Positions 40,625 through 50,070 of a DNA stretch of 64,000 nucleotides are shown in pieces; the first letter of the stretch is position 1; each line of letters starts with the position of its first letter. The notes under the pieces were generated by a model. That model was not told the origin of the DNA. It did not search any database and was given only the letters and a program-made list of their open reading frames with translations. Made by a program: the position numbers and the translations under genes. Source of the stretch: Sphingobacteriales bacterium (lineage in GTDB: Bacteria > Bacteroidota > Bacteroidia > Chitinophagales > Chitinophagaceae); the NCBI GenBank assembly GCA_026391525.1, contig JAPLEF010000146.1:28349-92348 (forward strand), written 5' to 3'.

Positions 40625-41338
40625 TTATTTTTCTTTTAAAGTATCAATTTTGGTTGCAAAGTAAGCGATTTTAGCAGGATCGAGCAAACTTAATTTTTCA
40701 TACACGTCAATGGCCTTTTTCGTTTTACCCTGGGCAGCCAATGCTTCTGCCATCGATTCGGTGATGATTTCTGCTTCCTGATTGCTTTTTTCTGCCAATT
40801 GTTGAACGCTGAGATCTAGTGGCGCTGTGGTGGATTGGCCTTCTGCTGCCTGAATTTTCTTCATCGTTTTTAGCCAGCCTGTAAAACTGCGTAGTTGCTT
40901 GCCCAATTTATCCTGCCCCATAGCCTCATCAGTTAACTTGATGCCCTGTGAGGCAAAATAATCGGAAGCGAAAAGGGGTTCAAAAACCAGCGGGGCTTCT
41001 TCCACAATAGGAGCGGGTTCCTGAACTAATTCTGTTTGTGGATCTGTTGTTTCTGCAGCAATGGTAGCAGTGCCATTTTCTTCAGGAGCTTCAGCTTTAT
41101 CCGGTGTGGCTGTTTCATGCATTCTGCTGAACAAAAGAAATGGATTATCAAAGTAAAGTGCAGCTTTAGCTTCCAATGCCGGGTTGATTCCCAATCCGGT
41201 TTCTTTCAGCTGAAAAAATGGAAACGCACTGCAATATGGATATTTGCGGGTAAGCGATGCCAAACGGTCGAGCTTATCCTGCTGCGCTGAACCGATGCCG
41301 GTAAGTGTATGGAAGAGCTTTGCGTATTGCATAGTCAA
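40625..41338 (-). CDS. Hypothetical protein (237 aa) with TPR-like C-terminus
   Basis: Intact ORF tightly packed with secG; AEALAAQGKTKKAIDVYEKLSLLDP. Confidence 0.75.
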   Translation of the reverse strand: MTMQYAKLFHTLTGIGSAQQDKLDRLASLTRKYPYCSAFPFFQLKETGLGINPALEAKAALYFDNPFLLFSRMHETATPDKAEAPEENGTATIAAETTDPQTELVQEPAPIVEEAPLVFEPLFASDYFASQGIKLTDEAMGQDKLGKQLRSFTGWLKTMKKIQAAEGQSTTAPLDLSVQQLAEKSNQEAEIITESMAEALAAQGKTKKAIDVYEKLSLLDPAKIAYFATKIDTLKEK

Positions 41339-41361
41339 ATCTAAAATTTAATGGTCAATGC

Positions 41362-41892
41362 TTACCAGTTTGAAAATATTTTATTGAAAATTTCATCAAC
41401 AATATTACTCACGATATCGGTTGTACGTTGTTGTTCTAATGCTGTTAAGCTCTGTTCGGCCGGGAAATCGATCGTTCGAAGCAAATCCGCTTCAAAATTT
41501 TTCTTTTCATCCAACTTGTTGATGAATATCAGGTGAAACCCTACCGTTAGCCGGTTTCCGCTCGAATTGGAGCCTGTAATACTTATAGTGCTGGTGAAAT
41601 ACTGCGATACGTAACCGCTGATATCGTAATCGGCATTATCGTCATTGGTTTGCCTAAGCCTGGTGGTGTTGATGATTTTCTGTTTCAGTTTTTCAGTAAT
41701 CTGCGGACTCAACTGTGTATTCACATACTGGGCTTTATTTTCGAAATAGTTTACCCGGAATGTTTTTACTTCAGCAGGCAGCGAAACATCTTTAGTTGAA
41801 TAGCGGCAGGTTGAAAAATTAAAAAGACTGATAATAATAAACGCCAACAAGATATGGAGCCGATGTTGTTGCCTTAGTTTTGAATAACTCAT
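41362..41892 (-). CDS. LptE-like lipoprotein
   Basis: Lipobox-like SLFNFSTC; VSLPAEVKTFRVNYFENKAQYVNTQLSPQITEKLKQKI typical of the LptE-like group in Bacteroidota. Confidence 0.72.
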   Translation of the reverse strand: MSYSKLRQQHRLHILLAFIIISLFNFSTCRYSTKDVSLPAEVKTFRVNYFENKAQYVNTQLSPQITEKLKQKIINTTRLRQTNDDNADYDISGYVSQYFTSTISITGSNSSGNRLTVGFHLIFINKLDEKKNFEADLLRTIDFPAEQSLTALEQQRTTDIVSNIVDEIFNKIFSNW

Positions 41893-41911
41893 GATGAGGT
41901 TAGTGAATCAG

Positions 41912-43159
41912 TTAAAGATTTTCAATATCATATTCTTTGAGCTTACGGTAAAGCGTACGCTCACTAATGCCAAGATCGAGTGAGGCATCCCTTCTCTTTC
42001 CCCGGTGTTTTTTCAGGGCTTTTACAATCAGTTCTTTTTCTTTATCGATGATACTGAGTGATTCTTCAAATTCTTCGTGATGCTGGATTACAGGATTATT
42101 ATTGTTGTTACTAAAAATTACCTGAGGGGGATTATTGCTGAAATTATTGCCATTTACCGTTGGTGAAAGTTCTTTATAACTATTTCCATCCGGTTGAAAA
42201 ACGGGCATCTGTGAAGCCATGGCAGGGTTTTGTACCAGATCGAAAAACATCTTTTTCAATTCATTCACGTCCTTCTTCATATCGAAAAAGAGTTTGTACA
42301 AAATCTCTCTTTCATTGGCGAACTCAGCCTGGCTAACTGCACCGGGACCGCCACTGAGCGCAGGCAAGCGGCTATAATGGTGGTCGGGAAGGAATGCCCG
42401 CAACTGTTCGGCAGTGATGGTTTTCTCTTTACTGAGCACAGAAATCTGTTCTGCGATATTTTTCAGTTCGCGAACATTGCCCGGCCAGCTGTATTTGATC
42501 AGCACTTCTTTGGCATCGTCGGTTAATTGTACCGGAGATGTTTTATAACGTTCTGCAAAATCTGTAGCAAACTTCCTGAATAAAAGTAAAATGTCTTCCT
42601 GCCGGTCGCGCAAGGCCGGCACCCGGATAGGTACGGTATTCAAACGGTAATATAGGTCTTCCCGGAACTTTCCGTTTTGGGTGTATTCGAGTAACTCTTT
42701 ATTTGTTGCGGCGATAACACGCACATCTGTTTTTTGAACCTTGCTGCTTCCCACCCGGATATACTCACCGGTTTCGAGTACCCGAAGTAACCTGGCTTGC
42801 GTTCCCAAAGGCATTTCACCGATCTCATCTAAAAAAATAGTACCGCCGTTTACGGTTTCAAAATATCCTTTCCGGCTATCTACAGCCCCGGTAAATGATC
42901 CTTTTTCGTGGCCAAACAATTCAGAATCTATAGTGCCTTCAGGTATCGCGCCACAGTTCACTGCAATAAATGGATTGTGTTTACGGGCCGAAAGGGCATG
43001 TATGATTTGAGAAAACACTTCTTTACCTACACCGCTTTCCCCGTTGATCAAAACACTAAGATCGGTATTGGCCACCTGGATGGCCACATTGAGCGCATGA
43101 TTTAGCGAGGCCGAATTGCCTATGATGCCAAACCTGTTTTTGATTGATTGCTGGTCCAT
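41912..43159 (-). CDS. Sigma-54 interaction domain (AAA+) transcriptional regulator with Fis-type HTH
   Basis: GESGVGKEVFSQIIH, ELFGHEKGSFTGAVDSRKGYFE, C-terminal DLGISERTLYRKLKEY. Confidence 0.93.
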   Translation of the reverse strand: MDQQSIKNRFGIIGNSASLNHALNVAIQVANTDLSVLINGESGVGKEVFSQIIHALSARKHNPFIAVNCGAIPEGTIDSELFGHEKGSFTGAVDSRKGYFETVNGGTIFLDEIGEMPLGTQARLLRVLETGEYIRVGSSKVQKTDVRVIAATNKELLEYTQNGKFREDLYYRLNTVPIRVPALRDRQEDILLLFRKFATDFAERYKTSPVQLTDDAKEVLIKYSWPGNVRELKNIAEQISVLSKEKTITAEQLRAFLPDHHYSRLPALSGGPGAVSQAEFANEREILYKLFFDMKKDVNELKKMFFDLVQNPAMASQMPVFQPDGNSYKELSPTVNGNNFSNNPPQVIFSNNNNNPVIQHHEEFEESLSIIDKEKELIVKALKKHRGKRRDASLDLGISERTLYRKLKEYDIENL

Positions 43160-43164
43160 TTGGT

Positions 43165-44586
43165 TTATTTATCTACAGGCGATCCGATAAGGGTTCCAGC
43201 CGTGCAACGGTGGATGTTCACCCATACATAATCTCCCTTTTTATGATTGGATTGTGGAAATACCACCACTTTATTCTGGTCGTTTCTTCCATAAAGTTCT
43301 TCGCTGTTCTTTTTAGATACGCCTTCTACCAATACTTTAAAAGTTTTTCCAATATCCCGTTGCATACTTTGGAGGGAATGGATGCGATGTAAATTGATCA
43401 TCTCCTGTAACCTGCGTTTCTTCACTTCCAACGGCACATCATCGGTAAACCGCCTTGCAGCAAGGGTTCCCGGCCTTTCTGAATAATAGTACATGTAAGC
43501 CAGGTCGTATTTACAGTATTCCATCAAACTCAACGATTCCTGATGTTCTGCTTCTGTTTCGGTGCAAAAACCTGTGATCATATCGGTTGATAATCCACAG
43601 TCCGGTAATATCTCCCGGATGCGGTTTACTTTGGCCATATACCATTCGCGACTATACGTACGGTTCATCATCTGCAACACCCTCGAGCTGCCGCTTTGAA
43701 CCGGGAGGTGGATATAATTACAGATATTCTCATACTTTTTCATGGTAAACAGCACCTCGTCGGTGATGTCTTTCGGGTGAGAGGTAGAAAATCTTACCCT
43801 CAGCAAAGGTGATATCATGGCAACTTTTTCCAGCAATTGGGCAAAACTGGTTACCGTTCCGGTTTGCGGGTGAGAAAAATGATAACTGTCTACATTTTGT
43901 CCCAGTAAAGTCACTTCCCGGTATCCATCATAGAAAAGATTTTCGCATTCCATTAGTATGCTTTCTACACTTCTACTTCTTTCTCTTCCCCTGGTAAAGG
44001 GTACTACGCAGAATGAGCACATGTTATTACAACCCCGCATGATGCTTACAAAAGCGTTTACGCCATTACTGTTCAGGCGGATGGGGGCGATATCTGCATA
44101 AGTTTCATCGCGGCTCAGCATTACATTCACTCCTTTCTGGCCGGTATCTGCTTCGTTGATCAGGATGGGTAGGGTGCGGTAAGCATCCGGACCTACAACA
44201 ATATCTACCAGTTTATCTTCCTCCAGCAAACTGCCTTTCAAACGTTCGGCCATGCAACCGAGAATGCCTACCAATAATCCGGGTTTTTCTTTTTTAATCT
44301 GACGGATTTCGGTAAGCCTTTTCCTGATTTTATCTTCCGCTTTTTCACGGATAGAACAGGTATTGATGAGGATGAGATCTGCTTCCCAGGCATTTGCAGA
44401 AGCGCCATATTCATGTTCTGAAAGGATGGATGCCACTACTTCGCTGTCGGCAAAATTCATGGCGCAGCCATAGCTTTCGATATAGAATAATTTCTTAGGT
44501 ACCGACAACTGTTTCCCAGAAGGTAAAAAAACTTCGCCTTGCCTGGCTTCATCATGTGTTTTATCAATCAACAGTAACTCCATCAA
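43165..44586 (-). CDS. miaB: tRNA-2-methylthio-N6-dimethylallyladenosine synthase
   Basis: [16 protein letters not shown]; radical-SAM [22 protein letters not shown]-like C-terminus. Confidence 0.94.
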   Translation of the reverse strand: MMELLLIDKTHDEARQGEVFLPSGKQLSVPKKLFYIESYGCAMNFADSEVVASILSEHEYGASANAWEADLILINTCSIREKAEDKIRKRLTEIRQIKKEKPGLLVGILGCMAERLKGSLLEEDKLVDIVVGPDAYRTLPILINEADTGQKGVNVMLSRDETYADIAPIRLNSNGVNAFVSIMRGCNNMCSFCVVPFTRGRERSRSVESILMECENLFYDGYREVTLLGQNVDSYHFSHPQTGTVTSFAQLLEKVAMISPLLRVRFSTSHPKDITDEVLFTMKKYENICNYIHLPVQSGSSRVLQMMNRTYSREWYMAKVNRIREILPDCGLSTDMITGFCTETEAEHQESLSLMEYCKYDLAYMYYYSERPGTLAARRFTDDVPLEVKKRRLQEMINLHRIHSLQSMQRDIGKTFKVLVEGVSKKNSEELYGRNDQNKVVVFPQSNHKKGDYVWVNIHRCTAGTLIGSPVDK

Positions 44587-44695
44587 TGCAGAAAATTTTA
44601 GCGCAAAGATATAGGAATTGATTGGAATTCTGACAGTATGTCAGCAATCCTGGCTTTGCTAATAGGGTAAGGTGTAAATAGAAGAACGGAAAGGT

Positions 44696-45202
44696 TTATT
44701 GAAGTTGAAGTTTAGTTTTTAACCAACTGTTTTCCAATGAGATAAGCCAGTTATTTTCAAATTCCTGTTTAGTAAGAACGGTATTGTTGAAGTAAGGGGT
44801 TAAAGGTTGTAAATTTCCATCTTTTAAAGCCTGAGGAACGGCTGTTAAAGGTAACTGTATCAGGGAATCATTTACCAGGAATGCCAGATTGAGGCGGTTA
44901 AAAAGCTGGAGTTGAAACTTGTTTTCTATCTCTTTGATGATATGGATGGCGCCGTCGGTACTGCAACCACTTACCATTGTTTCCGATTCATCGGCCATTA
45001 ATAAGATGAATCTGTTGTAGAGGATGGTAGCATATCCTTTTACCCGATCTCCATGGCTTTTCCACCGGGCAATAAAGGGTTGTAACAGCTCATCAATATC
45101 CTGAATATCCTGGGCTGATAAATATCGTTCCGACTGAAAGATCCAGATGCGGGAATCGGGATGAAAATCATTGGGAAGTTCAATAGCTGAGGTGCTGATC
45201 AT
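44696..45202 (-). CDS. Hypothetical protein (168 aa)
   Basis: Intact ORF; conserved-style neighbour of the Fe-S protein. Confidence 0.7.
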   Translation of the reverse strand: MISTSAIELPNDFHPDSRIWIFQSERYLSAQDIQDIDELLQPFIARWKSHGDRVKGYATILYNRFILLMADESETMVSGCSTDGAIHIIKEIENKFQLQLFNRLNLAFLVNDSLIQLPLTAVPQALKDGNLQPLTPYFNNTVLTKQEFENNWLISLENSWLKTKLQLQ

Positions 45203-45216
45203 GTTACAAAATTACA

Positions 45217-45999
45217 TTAACCCATCGACGCCGCAAGTATTTCTGCAATATCCAATACCTGAACCTCGGATTCTTTTTCTTTATTTTTAACGCCATCGGT
45301 TAGCATGGTATTGCAAAAGGGACAAGCCGCTGCAATCACACTGGCACCGGTTTCAAGGGCTTCATTGCTCCGTTCGATATTCACCCTTTGATCGCCTTTT
45401 TCTTCTTCTTTAAACATTTGGGCACCACCGGCACCACAACATAAACCATTGCTACGGCAACGTTTCATTTCCACCAGGGCTACATCCAAAGCTTCCAATA
45501 CCTTCCTTGGGGCTTCATAAATGCCATTTGCACGGCCGAGGTAGCAACTGTCGTGATAAGTGATTTTTTTACCTTTGAATGTTCCACCGCCGGTTAATTT
45601 GATTCGGCCTTCATCAATCAGTTGCTGCAGATAGCTGGCATGGTGCATCACTTCATAACTTCCACCTAAAACAGGATATTCGTTCTGAAAAATATTAAAG
45701 CAATGCGGACAGGTAGTAACGATTTTCTTGATCCCATAGCCATTCAACACCTGAATGTTCTGGTAAGCCATCATCTGGAACATGAATTCATTTCCGGCTC
45801 TTCGCGCAGGATCGCCTGTACACATCTCTTCCTTCCCCAATATGGCATATTTAATACCAACAGTATTGAGAATTGTGGCAAAAGCCCTTGTGATTTTTTG
45901 GGCACGCTGATCGAAACTTCCTGCACAACCCACCCAAAACAGTACTTCCGGTTGTTCGCCACTGGCCATCATTTCAGCCATTGTTGGTACATGCATCAT
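45217..45999 (-). CDS. (Fe-S)-binding protein with two CCG domains
   Basis: VLFWVGCAGSFD; TTCPHCFN; RSNGLCCGAGG; AACPFCNTML. Confidence 0.88.
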   Translation of the reverse strand: MMHVPTMAEMMASGEQPEVLFWVGCAGSFDQRAQKITRAFATILNTVGIKYAILGKEEMCTGDPARRAGNEFMFQMMAYQNIQVLNGYGIKKIVTTCPHCFNIFQNEYPVLGGSYEVMHHASYLQQLIDEGRIKLTGGGTFKGKKITYHDSCYLGRANGIYEAPRKVLEALDVALVEMKRCRSNGLCCGAGGAQMFKEEEKGDQRVNIERSNEALETGASVIAAACPFCNTMLTDGVKNKEKESEVQVLDIAEILAASMG

Positions 46000-46081
46000 T
46001 ATCGGTTTGAATAACAAAGTAAACAACATTTTATCATTGATGTTTGTTCCATTACATTTAATTTCACAATTTTAGCGACTA

Positions 46082-47131
46082 TTGAAAAAACTTATCCATA
46101 ACATAACGCATTGGGAAGCATGGCCTTTCAAACTGATTTATGCTCCTTTATCACTAATATGGATTCATTATGCCATTCGTTCGAGGGCATTATGGTTTTT
46201 CACGCCAAGCAATCCTAAATTAACTTTCGGGGGCATGGATGGTGAGCCAAAAAAAGAGATGTACGACCTGTTGCCCAAATCGTATTATCCGCCTACTTTT
46301 ATCAACCATCCTACCGAAAATTTCGATGTGCTGGCCGAACGCTTGCTGAAATCAGGTATCCGTTTCCCGCTCATAGTAAAACCCGAAGTTGGTGGGCAGG
46401 GCATTTTATTCCGCAAAATTGATAACGAAGCTCAATTACGCAAATATCACCATCAGGTGCCGGTAGAATATATGGTTCAGGAAATGCTGCAATATCCCAT
46501 CGAACTTAGTGTGTTTTATATCCGCCATCCCGAGGAAAGTACCGGAAGGATCACGGGATTTTTACATAAGATTCCTTTACGGGTTATGGGGGATGGAAAG
46601 CATACCCTTGAAGCACTGGTTCAACATCACCCCAAAGCTGCCAAAAGAAAAGAGGAATTATACAACAAGCACAAAGCCATTTGGCATCATATCGTACCCG
46701 AAGGGAAAGCGGTTATCCTCAGTTATGCGGCTAACCATAATCGGGGTGCCCATTTTATAGATTTGAAAGAGCAGATAGACCCGGCATTAGTAAAGATTTT
46801 CGATCAGATCAGTTTCAGCATCAATGATTTTTTTTATGGCCGTTACGATATCATGTGCCAAAGTGTGGAAGCACTAAAAGCCGGTCGAGATTTTGCCATC
46901 CTCGAGTACAATGGATGTGGTGCCGAACCGAACCATATTTACGATACCGGCTATACGCTTTTAGCTGCCTACCGCGAAATCCTCATGCATTGGAAAGCGC
47001 TATTTCATATCAGCAGGTTCAATGCCCGCAAAGGAGTGAAGCCATGGCCGTTCATGAAAGGCTTGCGTTTTCAATACAAAACAAAAGCGTTATTCAGGGT
47101 GATGAAGGAAGCCGATAAGCAAATGGCCTGA
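46082..47131 (+). CDS. ATP-grasp/D-Ala-D-Ala ligase-like protein (TTG start)
   Basis: FPLIVKPEVGGQGILFRKI, VQEMLQYPIELSVFYIRHP, AILEYNGCGAEPNHIYD. Confidence 0.72.
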   Translation: MKKLIHNITHWEAWPFKLIYAPLSLIWIHYAIRSRALWFFTPSNPKLTFGGMDGEPKKEMYDLLPKSYYPPTFINHPTENFDVLAERLLKSGIRFPLIVKPEVGGQGILFRKIDNEAQLRKYHHQVPVEYMVQEMLQYPIELSVFYIRHPEESTGRITGFLHKIPLRVMGDGKHTLEALVQHHPKAAKRKEELYNKHKAIWHHIVPEGKAVILSYAANHNRGAHFIDLKEQIDPALVKIFDQISFSINDFFYGRYDIMCQSVEALKAGRDFAILEYNGCGAEPNHIYDTGYTLLAAYREILMHWKALFHISRFNARKGVKPWPFMKGLRFQYKTKALFRVMKEADKQMA

Positions 47132-48271
47132 TCAAAATGGATTACCATGCGTTTGGCGGATAAGCCATTGGGAAAGGTTAGGTGTTTTTTTCATCATCCA
47201 TAAGAAAATATTGGTTGTAGTTGGTTTACCAAATACCCGCTGTATCAGCCTTCCGGTAACAAGCCTCCCGGCAAACAGTTGCTTCCATTGCTTTTGATAG
47301 CGTTTTTCCATTTCAACTCGGCTTATTTTTTTTTCAAGAAAATCTTCCACTACCGCAACTGCTAATTTACCAGAATGCATGGCCATGCTCATTCCATTGC
47401 CACTTAACGGAGCTATCAATCCGGCCGCATCGCCTAGCATCAACACATGATTTTCCACCTGCGTTTTCTTGTTGAAGGAAACCTGCGAGATGGTTATCGG
47501 CTGCTCGTAAAAAGACTGACGTTCGCTGATTATTTTTTCGAGATGAGGGTTTTTAGATAAGATTTCCCTTTCCATTGTTTCGATAGAATTACCACTTCGT
47601 TTTAAGTTTTCGGCTGTAGTAAGATAACAAAGGCAATACCGATCGCCCTCAATTTTAGAAAGGCCGCAATAGCCATCACTGAAATTATGCAATGCAATCT
47701 GATCAGTATTAAAATGCCCGGCTATATGATATTTTACACCGATAAAATGATTGAGCGGATTTGGTTTTTTGAGGATGAATGGCCTCTTCCATATCCGGTC
47801 GAGATTGCTTCTTTTGCCATAACTCCCGCAACAACAAGTGCAGGTAAATACTCCTGCCGAACTGTTGATGGTAAACTGTTTTCCGTCAAATGCAACGGAT
47901 TCTACTTTTGCAGGATTCATTACTATAACGCCATTTTTTTTCGCTATATGCATTAGGGTTTCATCCAGCAGGTAACGGCTGATTCCAAAGCCGCCGAGGG
48001 GTAAATCCTGCTCCAGTGTAATACCTATAGGGGCAGTCACCAGCAACTTTTTGATGCGGGGCAACTGCATATCTGCAAGGGGTAGTCCCAGGCGAACCAA
48101 ATAATCCCAACTCTCCATACTGATATATTCGCCGCAAACCTTATGAAAGGGATAGGTTTCTTTTTCAAATAACAGGATGCGGTAGCCGCTTTTGGCGAGA
48201 TTGATAGCCGCTGTCAGTCCTGCTAATCCACCACCGATAAAAGCACAATCATATGTATCTACCTTACTCAT
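47132..48271 (-). CDS. NAD(P)/FAD-dependent oxidoreductase (geranylgeranyl reductase/monooxygenase-like)
   Basis: YDCAFIGGGLAGLTAAINLAKSGYRILLFEKE; LMLGDAAGLIAPLSGNGMSMAMHSG. Confidence 0.88.
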   Translation of the reverse strand: MSKVDTYDCAFIGGGLAGLTAAINLAKSGYRILLFEKETYPFHKVCGEYISMESWDYLVRLGLPLADMQLPRIKKLLVTAPIGITLEQDLPLGGFGISRYLLDETLMHIAKKNGVIVMNPAKVESVAFDGKQFTINSSAGVFTCTCCCGSYGKRSNLDRIWKRPFILKKPNPLNHFIGVKYHIAGHFNTDQIALHNFSDGYCGLSKIEGDRYCLCYLTTAENLKRSGNSIETMEREILSKNPHLEKIISERQSFYEQPITISQVSFNKKTQVENHVLMLGDAAGLIAPLSGNGMSMAMHSGKLAVAVVEDFLEKKISRVEMEKRYQKQWKQLFAGRLVTGRLIQRVFGKPTTTNIFLWMMKKTPNLSQWLIRQTHGNPF

Positions 48272-48971
48272 GCCGGCAAATGATTAAATAACGAAAAGCC
48301 CATTTCCATTGGATGGTATAATCCCGGATTCCTGCTCTTGCCAAAAGCGTTTCCCATTCCGTTTGATGAAATCCTCTGGCAACGGACAAAGGTGCATCGT
48401 GCTTTACAAGATATGAATTTGAGAATATTTTTGTGATAAGTTTGATCAATTGATAAGCAAGGGCATTTCGTTGTAAGTCGTTGATGAAAAAACCATGTAT
48501 GCTGTTTAAGCGCATCCATCGTAATATATCATGGATTCCGTTTTCATTAAAATGATGGCAGAAAAGAGAATTGAAGAGAATATCAGGCTTATCTCCTCCA
48601 AAATCAACCAGCTTATAATCGCTGCAGATCCATTGGGCAGGTAAGGAAGGGTATTGCTTTCTCGCATACAAGGTGCAGGTTTCTTTGATATCAATACCGG
48701 TGAACCTTAGCCGAAGTCCCGCTTTAAGTCCCCATGCATAAATAGCCTGTAAATTATCACCACCACCACAACCGATTTCTGCGATATGTATGGTTTTTCC
48801 TCTGGGTACTTTCGGAAGTAAACTGCGTATACCCGTTAAAGTGATGGCGTGCCCTCCCAGTAATGAATTAACGGTATTTAGTTCAGCCATATTCATACGG
48901 ATATCTTCGAAAGGGATGTTATCTCCATCGAGTAATTCCGGTTCATAAGATCGTGTGTTTAACTTACCCAT
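48264..48971 (-). CDS. SAM-dependent methyltransferase
   Basis: HIAEIGCGGGDNLQAI; overlaps both neighbours by 8 nt. Confidence 0.85.
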   Translation of the reverse strand: MGKLNTRSYEPELLDGDNIPFEDIRMNMAELNTVNSLLGGHAITLTGIRSLLPKVPRGKTIHIAEIGCGGGDNLQAIYAWGLKAGLRLRFTGIDIKETCTLYARKQYPSLPAQWICSDYKLVDFGGDKPDILFNSLFCHHFNENGIHDILRWMRLNSIHGFFINDLQRNALAYQLIKLITKIFSNSYLVKHDAPLSVARGFHQTEWETLLARAGIRDYTIQWKWAFRYLIICRHE

Positions 48972-50070
48972 AGCTGGCAGTAAAGGTTTCCATGGTTAAT
49001 CCCGGACCAAAAGCAGCTCCGAATATATGAGGCGCATTTTCTTGTTGTGATGATTTGCAGGATTCAAAAATGCGTTGCAGCACAAAAAGGATGGTAGGGG
49101 AGCTCATGTTGCCAAAATCTTCCAGTACCTGATAGCTGTGTTGCAAGGAATTTTTTTCTAAATCAAGGGAGCCGGCGATATCATCCAGAATTTTTCGTCC
49201 CCCGGGATGAAAACACCAGTAACTAATATCCTGTTGGCTGAGCTGATGTGTTTCCAGTGCTGCCTCAACCAATTTAGCGATATCTTTTTTGATCAAATCA
49301 GGTACTTCACCGGTAAGGGTCATCAGGAAGCCGGTTGGAGAGATGTTCCAGGTCATTTCATCTTTCCCTGCAAATAATACCTTACTGTAAAAACCGTTAA
49401 GATTTATGCCCGGTTGTTGTGGTAACGAACTTTTAGCGGTAACCAGCACAGCCGCAGCACCGTCGCCAAAAAGTAATGATGAGGTGATATTATCCAACAG
49501 CGGCTCATGCTGAAAATGGATGGTGCAGAGTTCCACGCATACCAGCAATACCCTTGCATCGGGGTGGCGTGTACAAATGGCATCAGCCATTTTAAGGGCA
49601 TGGATGGCGGCATAACAGCCCATGAAATTAACGGAAGTACGCACCAGTGTTTCAGGTAACTGCAATGCTTCCATGATTTGAAGGTCTAAGCCCGGCGCAC
49701 TCATTCCGGTGCAACTTACAGTGATCAGGTGCGTGATTTCGTTTAAGGGTAGCTGTTGGTTCAAACAGTTTTCTATCGCTTCCAATGCCAGTGGACAAGC
49801 TTCCTTTTGATACCATTCCATTCGTTGGCTGATGCCGGGTACTTCGGCTTGGGTGCTTTCAAAAAAGCGGTTTTTTGCTTCATCACCGGCAACCGTAAAA
49901 TCAGGGATCACCGAATAACGGTAACGGATACCACTTTGACGGTATAAAAATGCCAATTTCCTTTTTTCAGTCTCATCTTGAGTGTAAACTTTTGAAGCAA
50001 AATGCATGAGGTCTTCCTGTTTATGGGCAAACCTTGGAACGCTGGTAGCTATAGAAATAATCTTACTCAC
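48964..50070 (-). CDS. Type III polyketide synthase (chalcone synthase-like), GTG start
   Basis: SVNFMGCYAAIHALKMAD (catalytic Cys), WCFHPGGRKILD (His), GNMSSPTILFVL (Asn), GAAFGPGLTME. Confidence 0.92.
   Translation of the reverse strand: MSKIISIATSVPRFAHKQEDLMHFASKVYTQDETEKRKLAFLYRQSGIRYRYSVIPDFTVAGDEAKNRFFESTQAEVPGISQRMEWYQKEACPLALEAIENCLNQQLPLNEITHLITVSCTGMSAPGLDLQIMEALQLPETLVRTSVNFMGCYAAIHALKMADAICTRHPDARVLLVCVELCTIHFQHEPLLDNITSSLLFGDGAAAVLVTAKSSLPQQPGINLNGFYSKVLFAGKDEMTWNISPTGFLMTLTGEVPDLIKKDIAKLVEAALETHQLSQQDISYWCFHPGGRKILDDIAGSLDLEKNSLQHSYQVLEDFGNMSSPTILFVLQRIFESCKSSQQENAPHIFGAAFGPGLTMETFTASYG

Noticed and set aside
44696-45202. Naming this ORF an ABC transporter ATPase
   Set aside because: No Walker A or signature motif is visible; left as hypothetical.
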